Positions 26,066 through 36,685 of a DNA stretch of 64,000 nt are shown piece by piece (positions within the stretch are counted from its first letter, which is position 1; every line of letters starts with the position of its first letter). Below the pieces are notes generated by a model that had not been told where the DNA came from, did no database searches, and saw only the letters and a list, made by a program, of their open reading frames with translations. This DNA comes from Manganibacter manganicus. GTDB lineage: Bacteria > Pseudomonadota > Alphaproteobacteria > Rhizobiales > Rhizobiaceae. Both the position numbers and the translations under genes were made by a program. The DNA lies in contig NZ_MDET01000006.1 of assembly GCF_002075885.1 (NCBI RefSeq), positions 1 through 64,000 on the forward strand, written 5' to 3'.

Positions 26066-27463
26066 ATGTTGAGCTTGTCACGACCCGCAACCCCATTCGG
26101 AAGGGCCGCGCGCACGCTGGCCACGCTCTCGTTCGGCCTGGCGATGGTTTTTGCCGCCGCGCTGCAGGCAGCGGCGCGAAATGTGCCAATTGTGCGCGAC
26201 GCCGAAATCGAGGCACTGGTACGCGACTATGCGAAGCCGATTTTCAAGGCTGCTGGCCTTTCCAACGCCGGCATCCGTATCGTGCTGGTCAACGATCCGA
26301 GCTTCAACGCCTTCGTCGCCGGGCGGCGCCTGTTCATCAACACCGGCGCGCTGATGCAGGCAGAGACACCGAACGAGATCATCGGCGTGATCGCGCATGA
26401 GTGCGGGCATATTGCCGGTGGGCATCAGCAGAAACTGCGCGACCAGTTGGAGCGCTCCAAAACCATGGCGATCGTGGCCACGTTGCTTGGTGCAGGCGCG
26501 ATTGCCGCCGGAGCCGCCAGTCACAGCCGTGGCCTGGCCGGGGCCGGCATGGGGCTGGCGACAGGCGGCGGCGAGTTGGCGCAACGCAGCCTCATGCACT
26601 ACCAGCGCGGCGAGGAAATGACCGCCGACCGCTCGGCAATCATCTATCTCAACGCCACCGGTCAATCCGGCAAGGGCATGCTGGATACGTTCGAGCGCTT
26701 CCAGAGCGCCCTCTCCCTCTCCGGCGCCCAGATCGACCCATACCGCATCAGCCACCCGATGCCGCGCGAGCGCATCTCCAATCTCCAGGCGCTCGTGAAA
26801 AAGAGCCCATATTACAACAAGACCGATTCGGCTTCCCTGCAACAGCGCCACGACATGATGCGCGTCAAGATTGCCGCCTTCACCGATGGTCAGGGCGCGG
26901 TCTCCCGCCTGACGCGCAAACAACTCGATCCTCTGGCGTTGAAATACAGCTCCGCGCTGATGGCCTATCTCTACGGCGATCCCCGTTCCGCGCTGACGAA
27001 GACGGAAAGCCTCATCAAGACACAGCCCAAGAACCCGTATTTCCGGGAGTTGCGCGGTGACATTTTGATGAAGGTCAACAGGCCGAAGGACGCAGCCGGT
27101 GCTTATGCCAAGGCGGTCAATCTCGACCCGGCCGGCTCGGGCCTGCTGCCGGTGTCCTACGGGCAGGCCTTGCTCGCCGTTGGCACGCCCAGTTACGTCA
27201 AGAAGGCGATTGCCCAGATTTCCAAGGGCTTGCGGCGCGACCGCGAGAATGTCGCCGGTTACCGCTATCTGGCCCAAGCCTATGGCGAACTGGGCGATGT
27301 GGCCGATGCGGAACTGGCCACGGCCGAGGGCCACTATTATGCCGGCGCCTACAAGGACGCGAAGATTTTCGCCATGCGGGCGCAACAAAGAATGAAACGC
27401 GGCACACCGGGATGGGTGCGCGCGCAGGACATCATCAACACCCGACAAATCGGGCGAGAATGA
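26066..27463 (+). CDS. M48-family periplasmic metalloprotease with TPR domain (BepA-like)
   Basis: The 465-residue protein has a signal peptide (about residues 18-38), a zinc protease domain with HECGH at 111-115 and the third ligand region GEEMTADRSAI, and a C-terminal tetratricopeptide part from about residue 300 (FRELRGDILMKVNRPKDAAGAY, NVAGYRYLAQAYGELGD). E. coli BepA has the same architecture and controls outer-membrane LptD assembly and degradation. It lies 44 bases upstream of a DsbA-like gene in the same direction, consistent with joint envelope protein quality control. The Cys inside the HExxH motif (HECGH) is seen in many BepA relatives. Confidence 0.92.
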   Translation: MLSLSRPATPFGRAARTLATLSFGLAMVFAAALQAAARNVPIVRDAEIEALVRDYAKPIFKAAGLSNAGIRIVLVNDPSFNAFVAGRRLFINTGALMQAETPNEIIGVIAHECGHIAGGHQQKLRDQLERSKTMAIVATLLGAGAIAAGAASHSRGLAGAGMGLATGGGELAQRSLMHYQRGEEMTADRSAIIYLNATGQSGKGMLDTFERFQSALSLSGAQIDPYRISHPMPRERISNLQALVKKSPYYNKTDSASLQQRHDMMRVKIAAFTDGQGAVSRLTRKQLDPLALKYSSALMAYLYGDPRSALTKTESLIKTQPKNPYFRELRGDILMKVNRPKDAAGAYAKAVNLDPAGSGLLPVSYGQALLAVGTPSYVKKAIAQISKGLRRDRENVAGYRYLAQAYGELGDVADAELATAEGHYYAGAYKDAKIFAMRAQQRMKRGTPGWVRAQDIINTRQIGRE

Positions 27464-27507
27464 ATGAGATACCGGCAGAACTGACCGGCAGTCAAAAGGA
27501 CAGGACC

Positions 27508-28299
27508 ATGAAGAAGGCAAACTTGCTCGCAACCGGAGCCGCCCTTGCCATGCTCACGCCCGGTTTCGTGGCGGGCACGGTGCGGATCGCCAATGCCGAC
27601 GGCGCAGCAACGACCCAAAGCGCGACAGGCACCAAGATCGACCGCAAGGAGGTCGAAGGCATTATTCGCGATTATCTGCTGAAGAACCCGGAATTGCTGC
27701 TGGAGGTGCAGGACGCTTTGGAGACCAAGCAGCGCGAAGAGCAACGCCTGGCCAGCGAAGGCGTCATCGAGGAAAACAAGGCGGAGATATTCAACTCGAC
27801 CTTCGACGGCATTGTTGGCAACCCGAACGGCAAAACTACCATTGTCGAGTTCTACGATTACAATTGCGGTTTCTGCAAACGCGCCATGGAGGACATGCAG
27901 GCGCTGACCAAGGCCGACCCCGATCTGCGCTTCGTGCTGAAGGAATTCCCGATCCTGAGCCCCGACTCGCAGAAGGCCAGCGTGGTTTCCATGGCCTTCC
28001 ACATGATGCATCCTGAAAAATACGGCGAGTTCCACAAGGCGCTGCTTGGCGGCCAGGGCCGCGCGACGGAAGCCACGGCCATCAAGGTGGCGCTGTCGCT
28101 CGGGGCCGATGAAAAGGACCTGCGGGAAAAGATGAAGGACCCTTCAATCCCCGAAGCCATTTCCAAGACCTATGATCTTGCCAACAAGCTGATGATCACC
28201 GGCACGCCGTCTTATGTGATCGGCAACGAAGTGGTGTTCGGCGCGCTCGGCGAACAGGTTCTGGCCGAGAAGATCGCCAGCGTCAAGGCGTCGCAGTAA
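27508..28299 (+). CDS. DsbA-family thiol oxidoreductase (ScsC/BdbD-like)
   Basis: The 263-residue exported thioredoxin-fold protein has an N-terminal signal sequence ending near residue 30. A helical N-terminal module, about residues 43-95 (DRKEVEGIIRDYLLKNPELL), is typical of ScsC-like proteins that oligomerise. The thioredoxin domain has catalytic CGFC at 120-123 (FYDYNCGFCKRAM) and the cis-Pro loop ITGTPSYVIG. It likely oxidises or isomerises disulfides in the periplasm. AAAGGA precedes the ATG. A short terminator overlaps the stop codon. It lies between the M48 protease gene and the aroQ-accBC-aat group. Confidence 0.92.
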   Translation: MKKANLLATGAALAMLTPGFVAGTVRIANADGAATTQSATGTKIDRKEVEGIIRDYLLKNPELLLEVQDALETKQREEQRLASEGVIEENKAEIFNSTFDGIVGNPNGKTTIVEFYDYNCGFCKRAMEDMQALTKADPDLRFVLKEFPILSPDSQKASVVSMAFHMMHPEKYGEFHKALLGGQGRATEATAIKVALSLGADEKDLREKMKDPSIPEAISKTYDLANKLMITGTPSYVIGNEVVFGALGEQVLAEKIASVKASQ

Positions 28300-28317
28300 A
28301 GCGGACGTTCGCTTTTT
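28298..28317 (+). terminator. Short intrinsic terminator after the DsbA-like gene
   Basis: The arms AAAGCG (28298-28303) and CGCTTT (28310-28315) are followed by TTTTT-like bases. The first arm overlaps the TAA stop. The stem is short, so termination may be partial. Confidence 0.6.
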
Positions 28318-28442
28318 GCGCCTCTCGCTGTGGACAGAGGCGGGAATGGTCTTGCGCTCTTTTCGCAGCGGCCTATGCCCGCTATAGAGAACCTGCGCCT
28401 CGGCCGGATTCTATGGCTTGGAGCGCGGAAAAGGTTTGTGTT

Positions 28443-28904
28443 TTGTCAACGGTTTTCGTCCTCAACGGTCCCAACCTCAATATGCTCGGCAGGCGCGAGC
28501 CCTCCATCTATGGCGTCGCCACGCTTGAGGATATTGCCGAAGATTGCCGCAAGGCTGGCGCCTCGCTTGGGCTGACGATAGATTTCCGACAATCCAACCA
28601 TGAAGGCGAACTGGTAGGATGGATCCAGGAGGCGGCGGAGGGCGCCAGCGGGATCGTGCTCAATGCCGCCGCCTATACGCACACATCAATTGCCATCCAC
28701 GACGCGATCCGGGCAGCAGCCCCCCTGCCGGTCGTCGAGGTGCATCTTTCCAACATTCATGCGCGGGAACCTTTCCGTCATGTTTCCAAGGTCGCTCCGC
28801 ACGCTGTCGGCATGATCTGCGGCTTCGGCCCGCTTGGCTACCGGCTTGCGCTGCAAGCGCTTGCCGCCCGCTTCGCAGCGGACGGAGAAAAGAAGGAAGT
28901 ATAA
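28443..28904 (+). CDS. aroQ: 3-dehydroquinate dehydratase, type II
   Basis: The 153-residue enzyme dehydrates 3-dehydroquinate in the shikimate pathway. Conserved segments: [21 protein letters not shown] with the catalytic Arg and Tyr, [36 protein letters not shown], and [16 protein letters not shown] with the catalytic His. The start is taken as TTG 28443 because it yields the family N-terminus with AAGG 8 bases upstream; an ATG at 28413 would add ten residues and has no Shine-Dalgarno sequence. The stop overlaps the accB start by one base, so the two genes are translationally coupled. Confidence 0.95.
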   Translation: MSTVFVLNGPNLNMLGRREPSIYGVATLEDIAEDCRKAGASLGLTIDFRQSNHEGELVGWIQEAAEGASGIVLNAAAYTHTSIAIHDAIRAAAPLPVVEVHLSNIHAREPFRHVSKVAPHAVGMICGFGPLGYRLALQALAARFAADGEKKEV

Positions 28905-29368
28905 TGAGCACGAAAAATTCTGGTGTTGACCAGCAATTGATCCGCGATCTTGCGGGCATATTGAACGACACCAATCTGACCGAGATCGAGGTTGAACTGG
29001 GCGACCTCAAGCTGCGCGTGTCGCGTCATGCGCCGGCGGTTCACGCCGTCGCCGCGCCGCAGCCAATGCCTGCCCCGGTGGCGGCACCGCAACCGGTGGC
29101 CGCAGTGGCGCCAGCGCCCGCGGCCGAGCAATCGAAGAACGCCGTGCCGTCGCCGATGGTCGGCACCGCTTATCTGGCTCCCTCGCCCGACGCCAAGGCC
29201 TTCATCGAAATCGGCCAGCAGGTCAAGGAAGGTCAGACCCTGCTTATTATCGAAGCGATGAAGACGATGAACCAGATTCCCTCGCCGCGCTCGGGCACGG
29301 TCAAGGCCGTTCTCGTCGAAGACGCGCAGCCGGTCGAATTCGGCATGCCGCTCGTCGTGATCGAATAG
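28904..29368 (+). CDS. accB: Biotin carboxyl carrier protein of acetyl-CoA carboxylase
   Basis: The 154-residue protein carries the biotin that shuttles CO2 between AccC and AccAD for malonyl-CoA synthesis. The N-terminal helical part is about 45 residues, followed by a Pro/Ala-rich linker (about residues 50-75), then the biotinyl domain with EAMKTMN; its Lys is biotinylated. GAAGGA precedes the ATG inside the end of aroQ, and accC starts 11 bases after the stop. The aroQ-accB-accC arrangement is characteristic of this order. Confidence 0.97.
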   Translation: MSTKNSGVDQQLIRDLAGILNDTNLTEIEVELGDLKLRVSRHAPAVHAVAAPQPMPAPVAAPQPVAAVAPAPAAEQSKNAVPSPMVGTAYLAPSPDAKAFIEIGQQVKEGQTLLIIEAMKTMNQIPSPRSGTVKAVLVEDAQPVEFGMPLVVIE

Positions 29369-29379
29369 GCCGAAGCGGG

Positions 29380-30732
<1,353 letters not shown>

Positions 30733-30742
30733 GGCGAAATCC

Positions 30743-31360
30743 ATGACCCGCCCGTTTGCGCCGGGTTACAGCATCCCGACCGACCTGTTGCTCAAGGCCT
30801 ACGCCACGGGCGTATTCCCGATGGCTGAAAGCGCGGCCGACCCGGAAGTCTTCTGGGTCCGGCCGGAAAAGCGCGGTATCATCCCGCTCGACGGCTTCCA
30901 TGTGCCGAAGAGCCTTGCCAAGACGCTGCGCAAGGGCCTGTTCGACATCCGTTTCGACTTCGATTTCGAAGCGACCATCGACGGTTGTGCCGAAAAGCGC
31001 ACCGAACGCGCTTCGACCTGGATCAACGCGCCGATCCGCGAGGCCTATATACGGCTTTATCGACTGGGCCACTGCCATTCGGTCGAGGCATGGCAAGGCG
31101 ATCAACTCGTCGGCGGACTTTATGGCGTGACGCTGGGCCGCGTTTTCTTCGGCGAAAGCATGTTTTCGAAAAAGACCGACGCCTCCAAGATCTGCCTGGT
31201 GCATCTTGTCGAGAGATTGAAAGAACGCGGCTTCGCGCTTCTCGATACCCAGTTCACCACCGAGCATCTGAAACACTTCGGCGCGCTAGATGTGCCGCGC
31301 GCGAAATATGAAATCATGCTGGCAGAGGCACTGAAAGGCGAAGCGCGCTTCTACCCGTAA
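30743..31360 (+). CDS. aat: Leucyl/phenylalanyl-tRNA--protein transferase
   Basis: The 205-residue cytosolic enzyme attaches Leu or Phe to N-terminal Arg or Lys, marking proteins for ClpS/ClpAP degradation. Conserved segments include [20 protein letters not shown] at the N-terminus, [44 protein letters not shown] and [18 protein letters not shown] lies 8 bases before the ATG, 10 bases after the accC stop, so it is probably in the same transcript. Convergent with the DUF2155 gene. Confidence 0.96.
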   Translation: MTRPFAPGYSIPTDLLLKAYATGVFPMAESAADPEVFWVRPEKRGIIPLDGFHVPKSLAKTLRKGLFDIRFDFDFEATIDGCAEKRTERASTWINAPIREAYIRLYRLGHCHSVEAWQGDQLVGGLYGVTLGRVFFGESMFSKKTDASKICLVHLVERLKERGFALLDTQFTTEHLKHFGALDVPRAKYEIMLAEALKGEARFYP

Positions 31361-31372
31361 GCGGCAATCGTC

Positions 31373-32032
31373 TCAATTGGCCTTGGATGCGTCGTCATTC
31401 ACCGTTGTGGTGGCCGGCGCCGCATCGTCGGATGCCTTGGCCGACGTCGGCGGCGGCACCTTGGACTTCTGCTTGCAGTCCTTCAGCCATACGTCATAGA
31501 CGGGATGCTCGACGGCATTGAGGCCGGGACTCTGCGCAAACATCCAGCCGGTGAAGATACGGCGGATCTTGCGATCGAGAGTGATCTCATCGACCTCGAC
31601 GAAGGAGTCGGTTTTGGCGACCTCAGCTTCGGGCCGCGAATAGCAGACGCGCGGCGTCACCTGTAAGGCGCCGAACTGCACCGTCTCGTTGATATAGGCA
31701 TCGAAGGTGATGATACGGCCGGTGATCTTGTCGAGCCCGGTAAATTCGGCAACCGGGTTGGAAACACGCTCGACCTTGGGTTCGGGCGCCGGCTTCTCGG
31801 TAATCACGTCCTGATTCTGTTGCTCGTCCTGACTCGCCGCCGGCGGCTGCGTTTGTGCCGGCGGGGTCTCTGGTGGTGGGGTGCCCTGATCGTCCGGCAG
31901 AGAATCCCAGTCCTGCACATTCCACGTCGGGTCTTGCCCCTGTACATCCTGCGCAAGAAGCACCGTCGGGAATATGAAAGCCGCAGCAAAAGCGGCCGCC
32001 GCGAGGATCGTGCTATGGCTGAAACGTGTCAT
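31373..32032 (-). CDS. DUF2155 domain-containing exported protein
   Basis: The 219-residue protein has a signal peptide (about residues 8-28), a Pro/Gln-rich low-complexity linker of about 60 residues, and a C-terminal DUF2155 domain, about residues 95-190 (GLDKITGRIITFDAYINETVQFGALQVTPRVCYSRP, FTGWMFAQSPGLNAVEHPVYDVWL). Two conserved Cys could form a disulfide. The family is nearly confined to Alphaproteobacteria and is commonly found next to aat and the NDUFA12 gene, as here. Function is not known. Confidence 0.88.
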   Translation of the reverse strand: MTRFSHSTILAAAAFAAAFIFPTVLLAQDVQGQDPTWNVQDWDSLPDDQGTPPPETPPAQTQPPAASQDEQQNQDVITEKPAPEPKVERVSNPVAEFTGLDKITGRIITFDAYINETVQFGALQVTPRVCYSRPEAEVAKTDSFVEVDEITLDRKIRRIFTGWMFAQSPGLNAVEHPVYDVWLKDCKQKSKVPPPTSAKASDDAAPATTTVNDDASKAN

Positions 32033-32145
32033 GCGGCTACCGGTCGTGCGTCTCGGTTGATTCGCGATCGCCCAAGCTAAAGCACGCTAGGCGTGCCAAC
32101 CAGCTAAACGGCAATTGTGGCGATAAAAGACCCGGCAGCAGCGCC

Positions 32146-32544
32146 TCAGGCACCCGGCGTCCAGGCGTCATAATCCCCGGTCACCTGCGGGCGATGCTGG
32201 TTGCCCAGCACCGAACCCTTCGGTCGGTAGGCGGCGGGTGTGCCGGTCAAATTTGGCTTATGCGGCTTCTGCCATTCGCGCGGCGCATAGTTTTCGTCCG
32301 AAGGCGCCACGTCTACACGATGATGCATCCAGCCGTGCCAGCCGGGCGGAATGGCAGAAGCCTCGGAATAGCCGTTATAGATCACCCAGCGCCGCGTCTG
32401 GCCGTCGGAGTTGATTCCGCCCTCGTAATAGACGTTGCCGGCGGCGTCCTCGCCGACCTTCTTGCCGTGCCGCCAGGTGTGGAAGCGCGTGCCCCAGGTC
32501 TGGCTGTTCCACCAGGTGAAAAACTGTACGATCAACGTCTTCAT
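32146..32544 (-). CDS. NDUFA12-family NADH:ubiquinone oxidoreductase subunit
   Basis: The 132-residue protein matches the bacterial homologue of the mitochondrial complex I accessory subunit NDUFA12 (B17.2). Segments WGTRFHTWRHGKKVGEDAAGNVYYE, RRWVIYNGYSEASAIPPGWHGWMHH and a Pro-rich C-terminus (KPHKPNLTGTPAAYRP) are characteristic. In alphaproteobacteria it is a peripheral complex I subunit, encoded apart from the nuo operon. It lies 113 bases upstream of the DUF2155 gene in the same direction. Confidence 0.92.
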   Translation of the reverse strand: MKTLIVQFFTWWNSQTWGTRFHTWRHGKKVGEDAAGNVYYEGGINSDGQTRRWVIYNGYSEASAIPPGWHGWMHHRVDVAPSDENYAPREWQKPHKPNLTGTPAAYRPKGSVLGNQHRPQVTGDYDAWTPGA

Positions 32545-32724
32545 CGCTATACCCGCGGCGCGAATGGCTTTGCCTGCTTATGGCGTCCGATGGCTGCAAT
32601 GGCAAGGGTTTTACCGTCAGCCTTCGCCTGAACTCCCCGAACTGCCGCGAAGTTGAAAGCAGGAAACGGGTGGGCCGCCGACCTCAACCTTCCTAGATTT
32701 CTCCTTCAGATCTACGGAGGCAGC

Positions 32725-33462
32725 ATGGACACCCAAGCCGACACCATTCCCCTCGCCCAGGCCGATGAGCGGATCAGCCGCTATGACTGGCCGCTGCTGG
32801 CCACCGACCTGGACAGCCATGGCTGCGCGATGCTCCAAAATCTTCTTACCGCAGACGATTGCGACCGAATTGCCGGGCTTTACGACACCCCGCAGCATTT
32901 CCGCAGCCACGTCGTGATGGCGCGGCACGGCTTCGGCAAGGGCGAATATCGCTATTTCAGCTATCCGCTGCCGTCGCTGTTGGACGACTTGCGCACCGCG
33001 CTCTATCCAAGGCTGGCACCCGTCGCGAACGCATGGAACGAGCGCATGGGCATTACCGCCCGCTATCCGGGCTCGCATGAAACGTTCCTCAAGCTCTGCC
33101 ACGATGCCGGCCAGGTGAAGCCGACGCCGCTTCTGCTGCGCTACATAGCCGGCGATTTCAACTGCCTGCACCAGGACCTTTACGGCGACCTCGCCTTTCC
33201 CTTGCAGGTGGCCATCCTGCTTTCCCGGCCGGGCGAGGATTTTTCAGGCGGCGAATTCGTGCTGACCGAACAGCGCCCGCGCATGCAAAGCCGCGTCGAG
33301 GTGGTGCCGTTCAGCCAGGGCGACGCCGTGATCTTCGCCGTGCATAACCGGCCGGTCAAAGGCACGAAAGGCAATTACCGCGTCAACCTGCGGCACGGCG
33401 TCAGCCGCATACGCTCCGGCCAGCGTCATACCGTCGGCATCATCTTTCACGATGCGAAATAG
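32725..33462 (+). CDS. 2-oxoglutarate/Fe(II) oxygenase (PF09859-type)
   Basis: The 245-residue protein fits the 2OG-Fe(II) oxygenase group annotated as possible damaged-DNA demethylase relatives. The double-stranded beta-helix has metal ligands H149 and D151 (LHQDLYGD) and a distal His near 224 (NLRHGVSRIRSG), with nearby Arg residues for 2-oxoglutarate. The ATG at 32725 has GGAGG 6 bases upstream. It stands alone, convergent with gatB (14 bases between stops). Substrate is not known; the DNA-repair label is a family suggestion only. Confidence 0.8.
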   Translation: MDTQADTIPLAQADERISRYDWPLLATDLDSHGCAMLQNLLTADDCDRIAGLYDTPQHFRSHVVMARHGFGKGEYRYFSYPLPSLLDDLRTALYPRLAPVANAWNERMGITARYPGSHETFLKLCHDAGQVKPTPLLLRYIAGDFNCLHQDLYGDLAFPLQVAILLSRPGEDFSGGEFVLTEQRPRMQSRVEVVPFSQGDAVIFAVHNRPVKGTKGNYRVNLRHGVSRIRSGQRHTVGIIFHDAK

Positions 33463-33476
33463 GCTGCCGCCTGCGG

Positions 33477-34976
33477 CTATTCGAGCCCGAGCTTGGTCTT
33501 GACCAGATCGTTCACGGCTTGCGGGTTGGCCTTGCCGCCGGTCGCCTTCATCACCTGCCCGACGAACCAGCCCGCCATTGTCGGCTTCGCCCTGGCCTGC
33601 CCCACCTTGTCCGGGTTGGCAGCAATCACCTCGTCCACCGCCTTTTCGATAGCGCCGGTGTCGGTGACCTGCTTCATGCCGCGCGCCTCGACGATTTCCT
33701 TCGGATCGCCGCCTTCGTTCCAGACGATCTCGAACAGATCCTTGGCGATCTTTCCCGAAATCGTTCCTTCCCTGATAAGGTCAACCACCGCGCCGAGTTG
33801 GTCGGGCGAAACCGGAGTCTCTTCAATGGTTTTGGCGGATTTGTTCAACGCCCCCAATAGATCGTTGATGACCCAGTTGGCCGCGAGTTTGCCGTCGCGC
33901 CCACTCGCGACCTTCTCGAAATAATCGGCAATGGCCTTTTCGGAAACGAGGATCGAGGCATCATAGGCCGACAGGCCGAGTTTCTCGATCAGCCGCGTCC
34001 GCTTGTCGTCGGGAAGTTCCGGCAAGTCCTTCGCCAGTTCATCGACATAAGCCTGGTCGAACTCCAGCGGCAAAAGATCGGGGTCGGGGAAATAACGGTA
34101 GTCGTGTGCTTCTTCCTTGGAGCGCATCGAACGCGTCTCGCCCTTCACCGGGTCGAACAGCCGCGTTTCCTGATCGATCTGGCCGCCGTCCTCCAGAATG
34201 GCGATCTGGCGACGTGCCTCGGCCTCGATGGCCTGGCCGACAAAGCGGATGGAATTGACGTTCTTGATCTCGCAGCGCGTGCCGAATTCGCTGCCCGGCT
34301 TGCGCACCGAAACATTGACGTCGGCGCGCATGGAGCCTTCATCCATATTGCCGTCACAGGTGCCGAGATAGCGCACGATGGTGCGCAGTTTGGTGAGATA
34401 GGCCTTGGCCTCGTCGGCCGAGCGCATATCCGGCTTGGAAACGATCTCCATCAGCGCCACGCCCGAGCGGTTCAGATCGACATAGGACATGGTCGGGTGC
34501 TGGTCATGCATCGACTTGCCGGCATCCTGTTCCAGATGCAGCCGCTCGATGCCGATCTCGATATCCTCGTATTCACCCTTCTTGTCCGGACCGACCGAAA
34601 CGATCACCGTACCCTCGCCGACGATCGGCTGCTTGAATTGCGAAATCTGATAGCCCTGCGGCAGGTCGGGATAGAAATAGTTCTTTCGGTCGAAGACCGA
34701 TTTCAAATTGATCTCGGCCTTCAATCCAAGCCCGGTGCGGATCGCCTGCTTGACGCATTCCTCATTGATGACGGGCAGCATGCCGGGCATCGCCGCATCG
34801 ACCAGCGACACGTTGGCGTTGGGAGCGGCGCCAAAGGCGGTCGAAGCGCCGGAAAACAGCTTGGATTGCGACGTCACCTGGGCATGTACTTCCAGCCCGA
34901 TGATGATTTCCCAATCGCCTGTGGCGCCGGGAACGAGGCGCTTGGCTTCGGGCGTGCGGGTATCGATGATGGTCAT
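33477..34976 (-). CDS. gatB: Asp-tRNA(Asn)/Glu-tRNA(Gln) amidotransferase subunit B
   Basis: The 499-residue subunit phosphorylates and amidates misacylated tRNA together with GatA and GatC. N-terminal catalytic kinase domain: [46 protein letters not shown] and [20 protein letters not shown]. The C-terminal YqeY/tail domain starts near residue 340 and ends [10 protein letters not shown]. The ATG at 34976 begins the family N-terminus. gatA and gatC are not in the window. It is convergent with the oxygenase gene. Confidence 0.97.
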   Translation of the reverse strand: MTIIDTRTPEAKRLVPGATGDWEIIIGLEVHAQVTSQSKLFSGASTAFGAAPNANVSLVDAAMPGMLPVINEECVKQAIRTGLGLKAEINLKSVFDRKNYFYPDLPQGYQISQFKQPIVGEGTVIVSVGPDKKGEYEDIEIGIERLHLEQDAGKSMHDQHPTMSYVDLNRSGVALMEIVSKPDMRSADEAKAYLTKLRTIVRYLGTCDGNMDEGSMRADVNVSVRKPGSEFGTRCEIKNVNSIRFVGQAIEAEARRQIAILEDGGQIDQETRLFDPVKGETRSMRSKEEAHDYRYFPDPDLLPLEFDQAYVDELAKDLPELPDDKRTRLIEKLGLSAYDASILVSEKAIADYFEKVASGRDGKLAANWVINDLLGALNKSAKTIEETPVSPDQLGAVVDLIREGTISGKIAKDLFEIVWNEGGDPKEIVEARGMKQVTDTGAIEKAVDEVIAANPDKVGQARAKPTMAGWFVGQVMKATGGKANPQAVNDLVKTKLGLE

Positions 34977-35209
34977 GGCGGCCTGCAAACAGCGAAGATA
35001 ACAACACCCGCTCGATGGCAATGCCCCGAACGGCTTGATCGTCTTTCGCTAGTGCAAAGCGGCCCGATAGGCAAGCGCGCCGGCCTTTCGCTATGAAGCC
35101 GCCCGCCGGTAAACGACCGCAAGTTCGCCGCTCAATGCGGCACTGGTTTTCCTGATTGCAGACATTAGTTCTGCAAGGCAGCATGTTGTAAGCAGTCGAG
35201 GAGGCTAGG

Positions 35210-35863
35210 ATGGGACGTGTCAGAGTCGCAGGGTTTTCGGTGTCCCTGGATGGGTTCGGAGCAGGCCCGGAACAGAGTCTTCAGGATCCTCTGGGAAAGC
35301 GCGGAAAGGAACTCCACAGTTGGTTCTTCGGAACCAAGACGTTCAAGGCCATGTTCGGCGAGGGCGGCGGCTCGGAGGGCGTGGACGAGACCTTTGCCCA
35401 CCGCTCGATGGACGGTTTCGGTGCCTTCATCTTGGGCCGGAACATGTTCGGCCCTGTGCGTGGGGAGTGGCCGGACGACAGTTGGAAGGGCTGGTGGGGA
35501 GACAATCCGCCCTATCACGCTCCGACGTTCGTCCTGACGCACCATGCCCGCGAGCCGATCGTGATGGAGGGCGGCACCACGTTCCACTTCGTCACGGACG
35601 GAATCCAGGCCGCGCTCGACCGCGCCCGCGACGCCGCGGGAGCACGCGACGTCAAGATCGGAGGTGGCGTATCGACCGTTCGCCAATACCTGCAGGCCGG
35701 CCTGATCGATGAACTGCACTTTGCGCTTTCGCCTGTGCTACTCGGACGAGGCGAGGCGATGTTCGAGGGCCTGGATTTCCCTGCTCTCGGCTACCGCGTG
35801 ATGGAATCCACGGCCACAGACCTCGCGACGCACGTCGTTCTCGGACGCGAGGCGCGCGAATGA
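35210..35863 (+). CDS. Dihydrofolate reductase/RibD C-terminal domain protein
   Basis: The 217-residue protein has the RibD_C/DHFR-like fold: an N-terminal SVSLDGFGAGP, the GRNMFGP strand-loop near residue 77, and nucleotide-binding KIGGGVSTVRQYLQAGLIDELHFALSPVLLG near residues 150-180. Such proteins are NADPH-dependent reductases of unknown substrate, often called deaminase-reductase domain proteins. GAGGAGG precedes the ATG. It sits alone between gatB and a CBS gene, so it may be an acquired accessory gene. Resistance or metabolic roles are not supported by anything in the sequence. Confidence 0.85.
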   Translation: MGRVRVAGFSVSLDGFGAGPEQSLQDPLGKRGKELHSWFFGTKTFKAMFGEGGGSEGVDETFAHRSMDGFGAFILGRNMFGPVRGEWPDDSWKGWWGDNPPYHAPTFVLTHHAREPIVMEGGTTFHFVTDGIQAALDRARDAAGARDVKIGGGVSTVRQYLQAGLIDELHFALSPVLLGRGEAMFEGLDFPALGYRVMESTATDLATHVVLGREARE

Positions 35864-35957
35864 ACGTCCGCTTCTGCGACATCCTTGCCTTGGAACTGCC
35901 GGGCAGTTTCCCACCCGGTCACGCCCAATCTATGGGCTCAAAGCCTGATATGGCCCG

Positions 35958-36389
35958 TCAGGCCGTCGCGATATAGGCCTTGATCTCCTCGGCCTCGCGC
36001 TCGGCGTCCTGAATGCGTCTCTTGACCACATCGCCAATGGAGATGATGCCGTAAAGCATCCCGTCCTTTTCCACCGGCAGATGACGGAAACGGCCTGCCG
36101 TCATGATCTCCATCAACTCGTTGACCGTATGGTTCTCGTTGCAGATATTGACCTTCGGCGTCATGGCGGTGCGCACGGAGCGATCCAGCGCGCCCGCGCC
36201 TTCCCGGTCGATGACGCGCACGATATCGCGCTCGGAGAGGATGCCGACGATCTTCCGGTCCTCATTGGTGATGACCAGCGCGCCGACGCGATTCTCGGCC
36301 AGGATGCGAATCGCAACGGACAATTTTTCGTTCGGCCCAAGCGTCAGTACGTCATGGCCTTTGCTGTCGAGTATGGCCTTAACAGTCAT
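35958..36389 (-). CDS. CBS-domain protein
   Basis: The 143-residue cytosolic protein is a pair of CBS domains (about residues 8-63 and 75-130; KLSVAIRILAENRVGALVITNEDRKIVGILSERDIV, TVNELMEIMTAGRFRHLPVEKDGMLYGIISIGDVVK). CBS pairs bind adenine nucleotides. A short charged C-terminal helix follows. GAGGAGG lies upstream of the ATG at 36389, which settles the start against a longer frame. Partner protein is not known. Confidence 0.9.
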   Translation of the reverse strand: MTVKAILDSKGHDVLTLGPNEKLSVAIRILAENRVGALVITNEDRKIVGILSERDIVRVIDREGAGALDRSVRTAMTPKVNICNENHTVNELMEIMTAGRFRHLPVEKDGMLYGIISIGDVVKRRIQDAEREAEEIKAYIATA

Positions 36390-36578
36390 GGCGTCCTCCT
36401 CTGTGCTGTCAGACCGCCCTCCCGGCGTTCGCTCTGGTAACGATATCGTGCGCCGCACCGGAGCCGTTTTCAAGAGCGGCTCAACTCCTCAAAACGCACC
36501 AGCGCGACAAACGATCCGCGCAGAACAAAGCAAGCGGATTCAAATTTCTCTATTGGACTTTGGCACTGTCCGGTCGTT

Positions 36579-36627
36579 TGACGCATTTCCGGACGCAAAA
36601 CTGCTACACACTTTTGCTGGAAATGCT
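36579..36627. repeat. 49-nt palindromic repeat, tandem copy 1
   Basis: TGACGCATTTCC opens and GGAAATGCT closes the unit, giving outer arms GCATTTCC/GGAAATGC and inner arms GCAAAA/TTTTGC. A second copy begins 58 bases further on. This GCATTTCC...GGAAATGC class recurs between genes in Hyphomicrobiales. Confidence 0.9.
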
Positions 36628-36636
36628 CTGTTGTTG

Positions 36637-36685
36637 TGACGCATTTCCGAACGCGAAACCGCTACACACTTTTGCTGGAAATGCT
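36637..36685. repeat. 49-nt palindromic repeat, tandem copy 2, overlapping the rhomboid gene end
   Basis: By eye 46 of 49 positions match copy 1. The minus-strand reading of this copy encodes the last residues and the TAG stop of the rhomboid gene (36662-36664), so the repeat has become coding. Confidence 0.9.
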
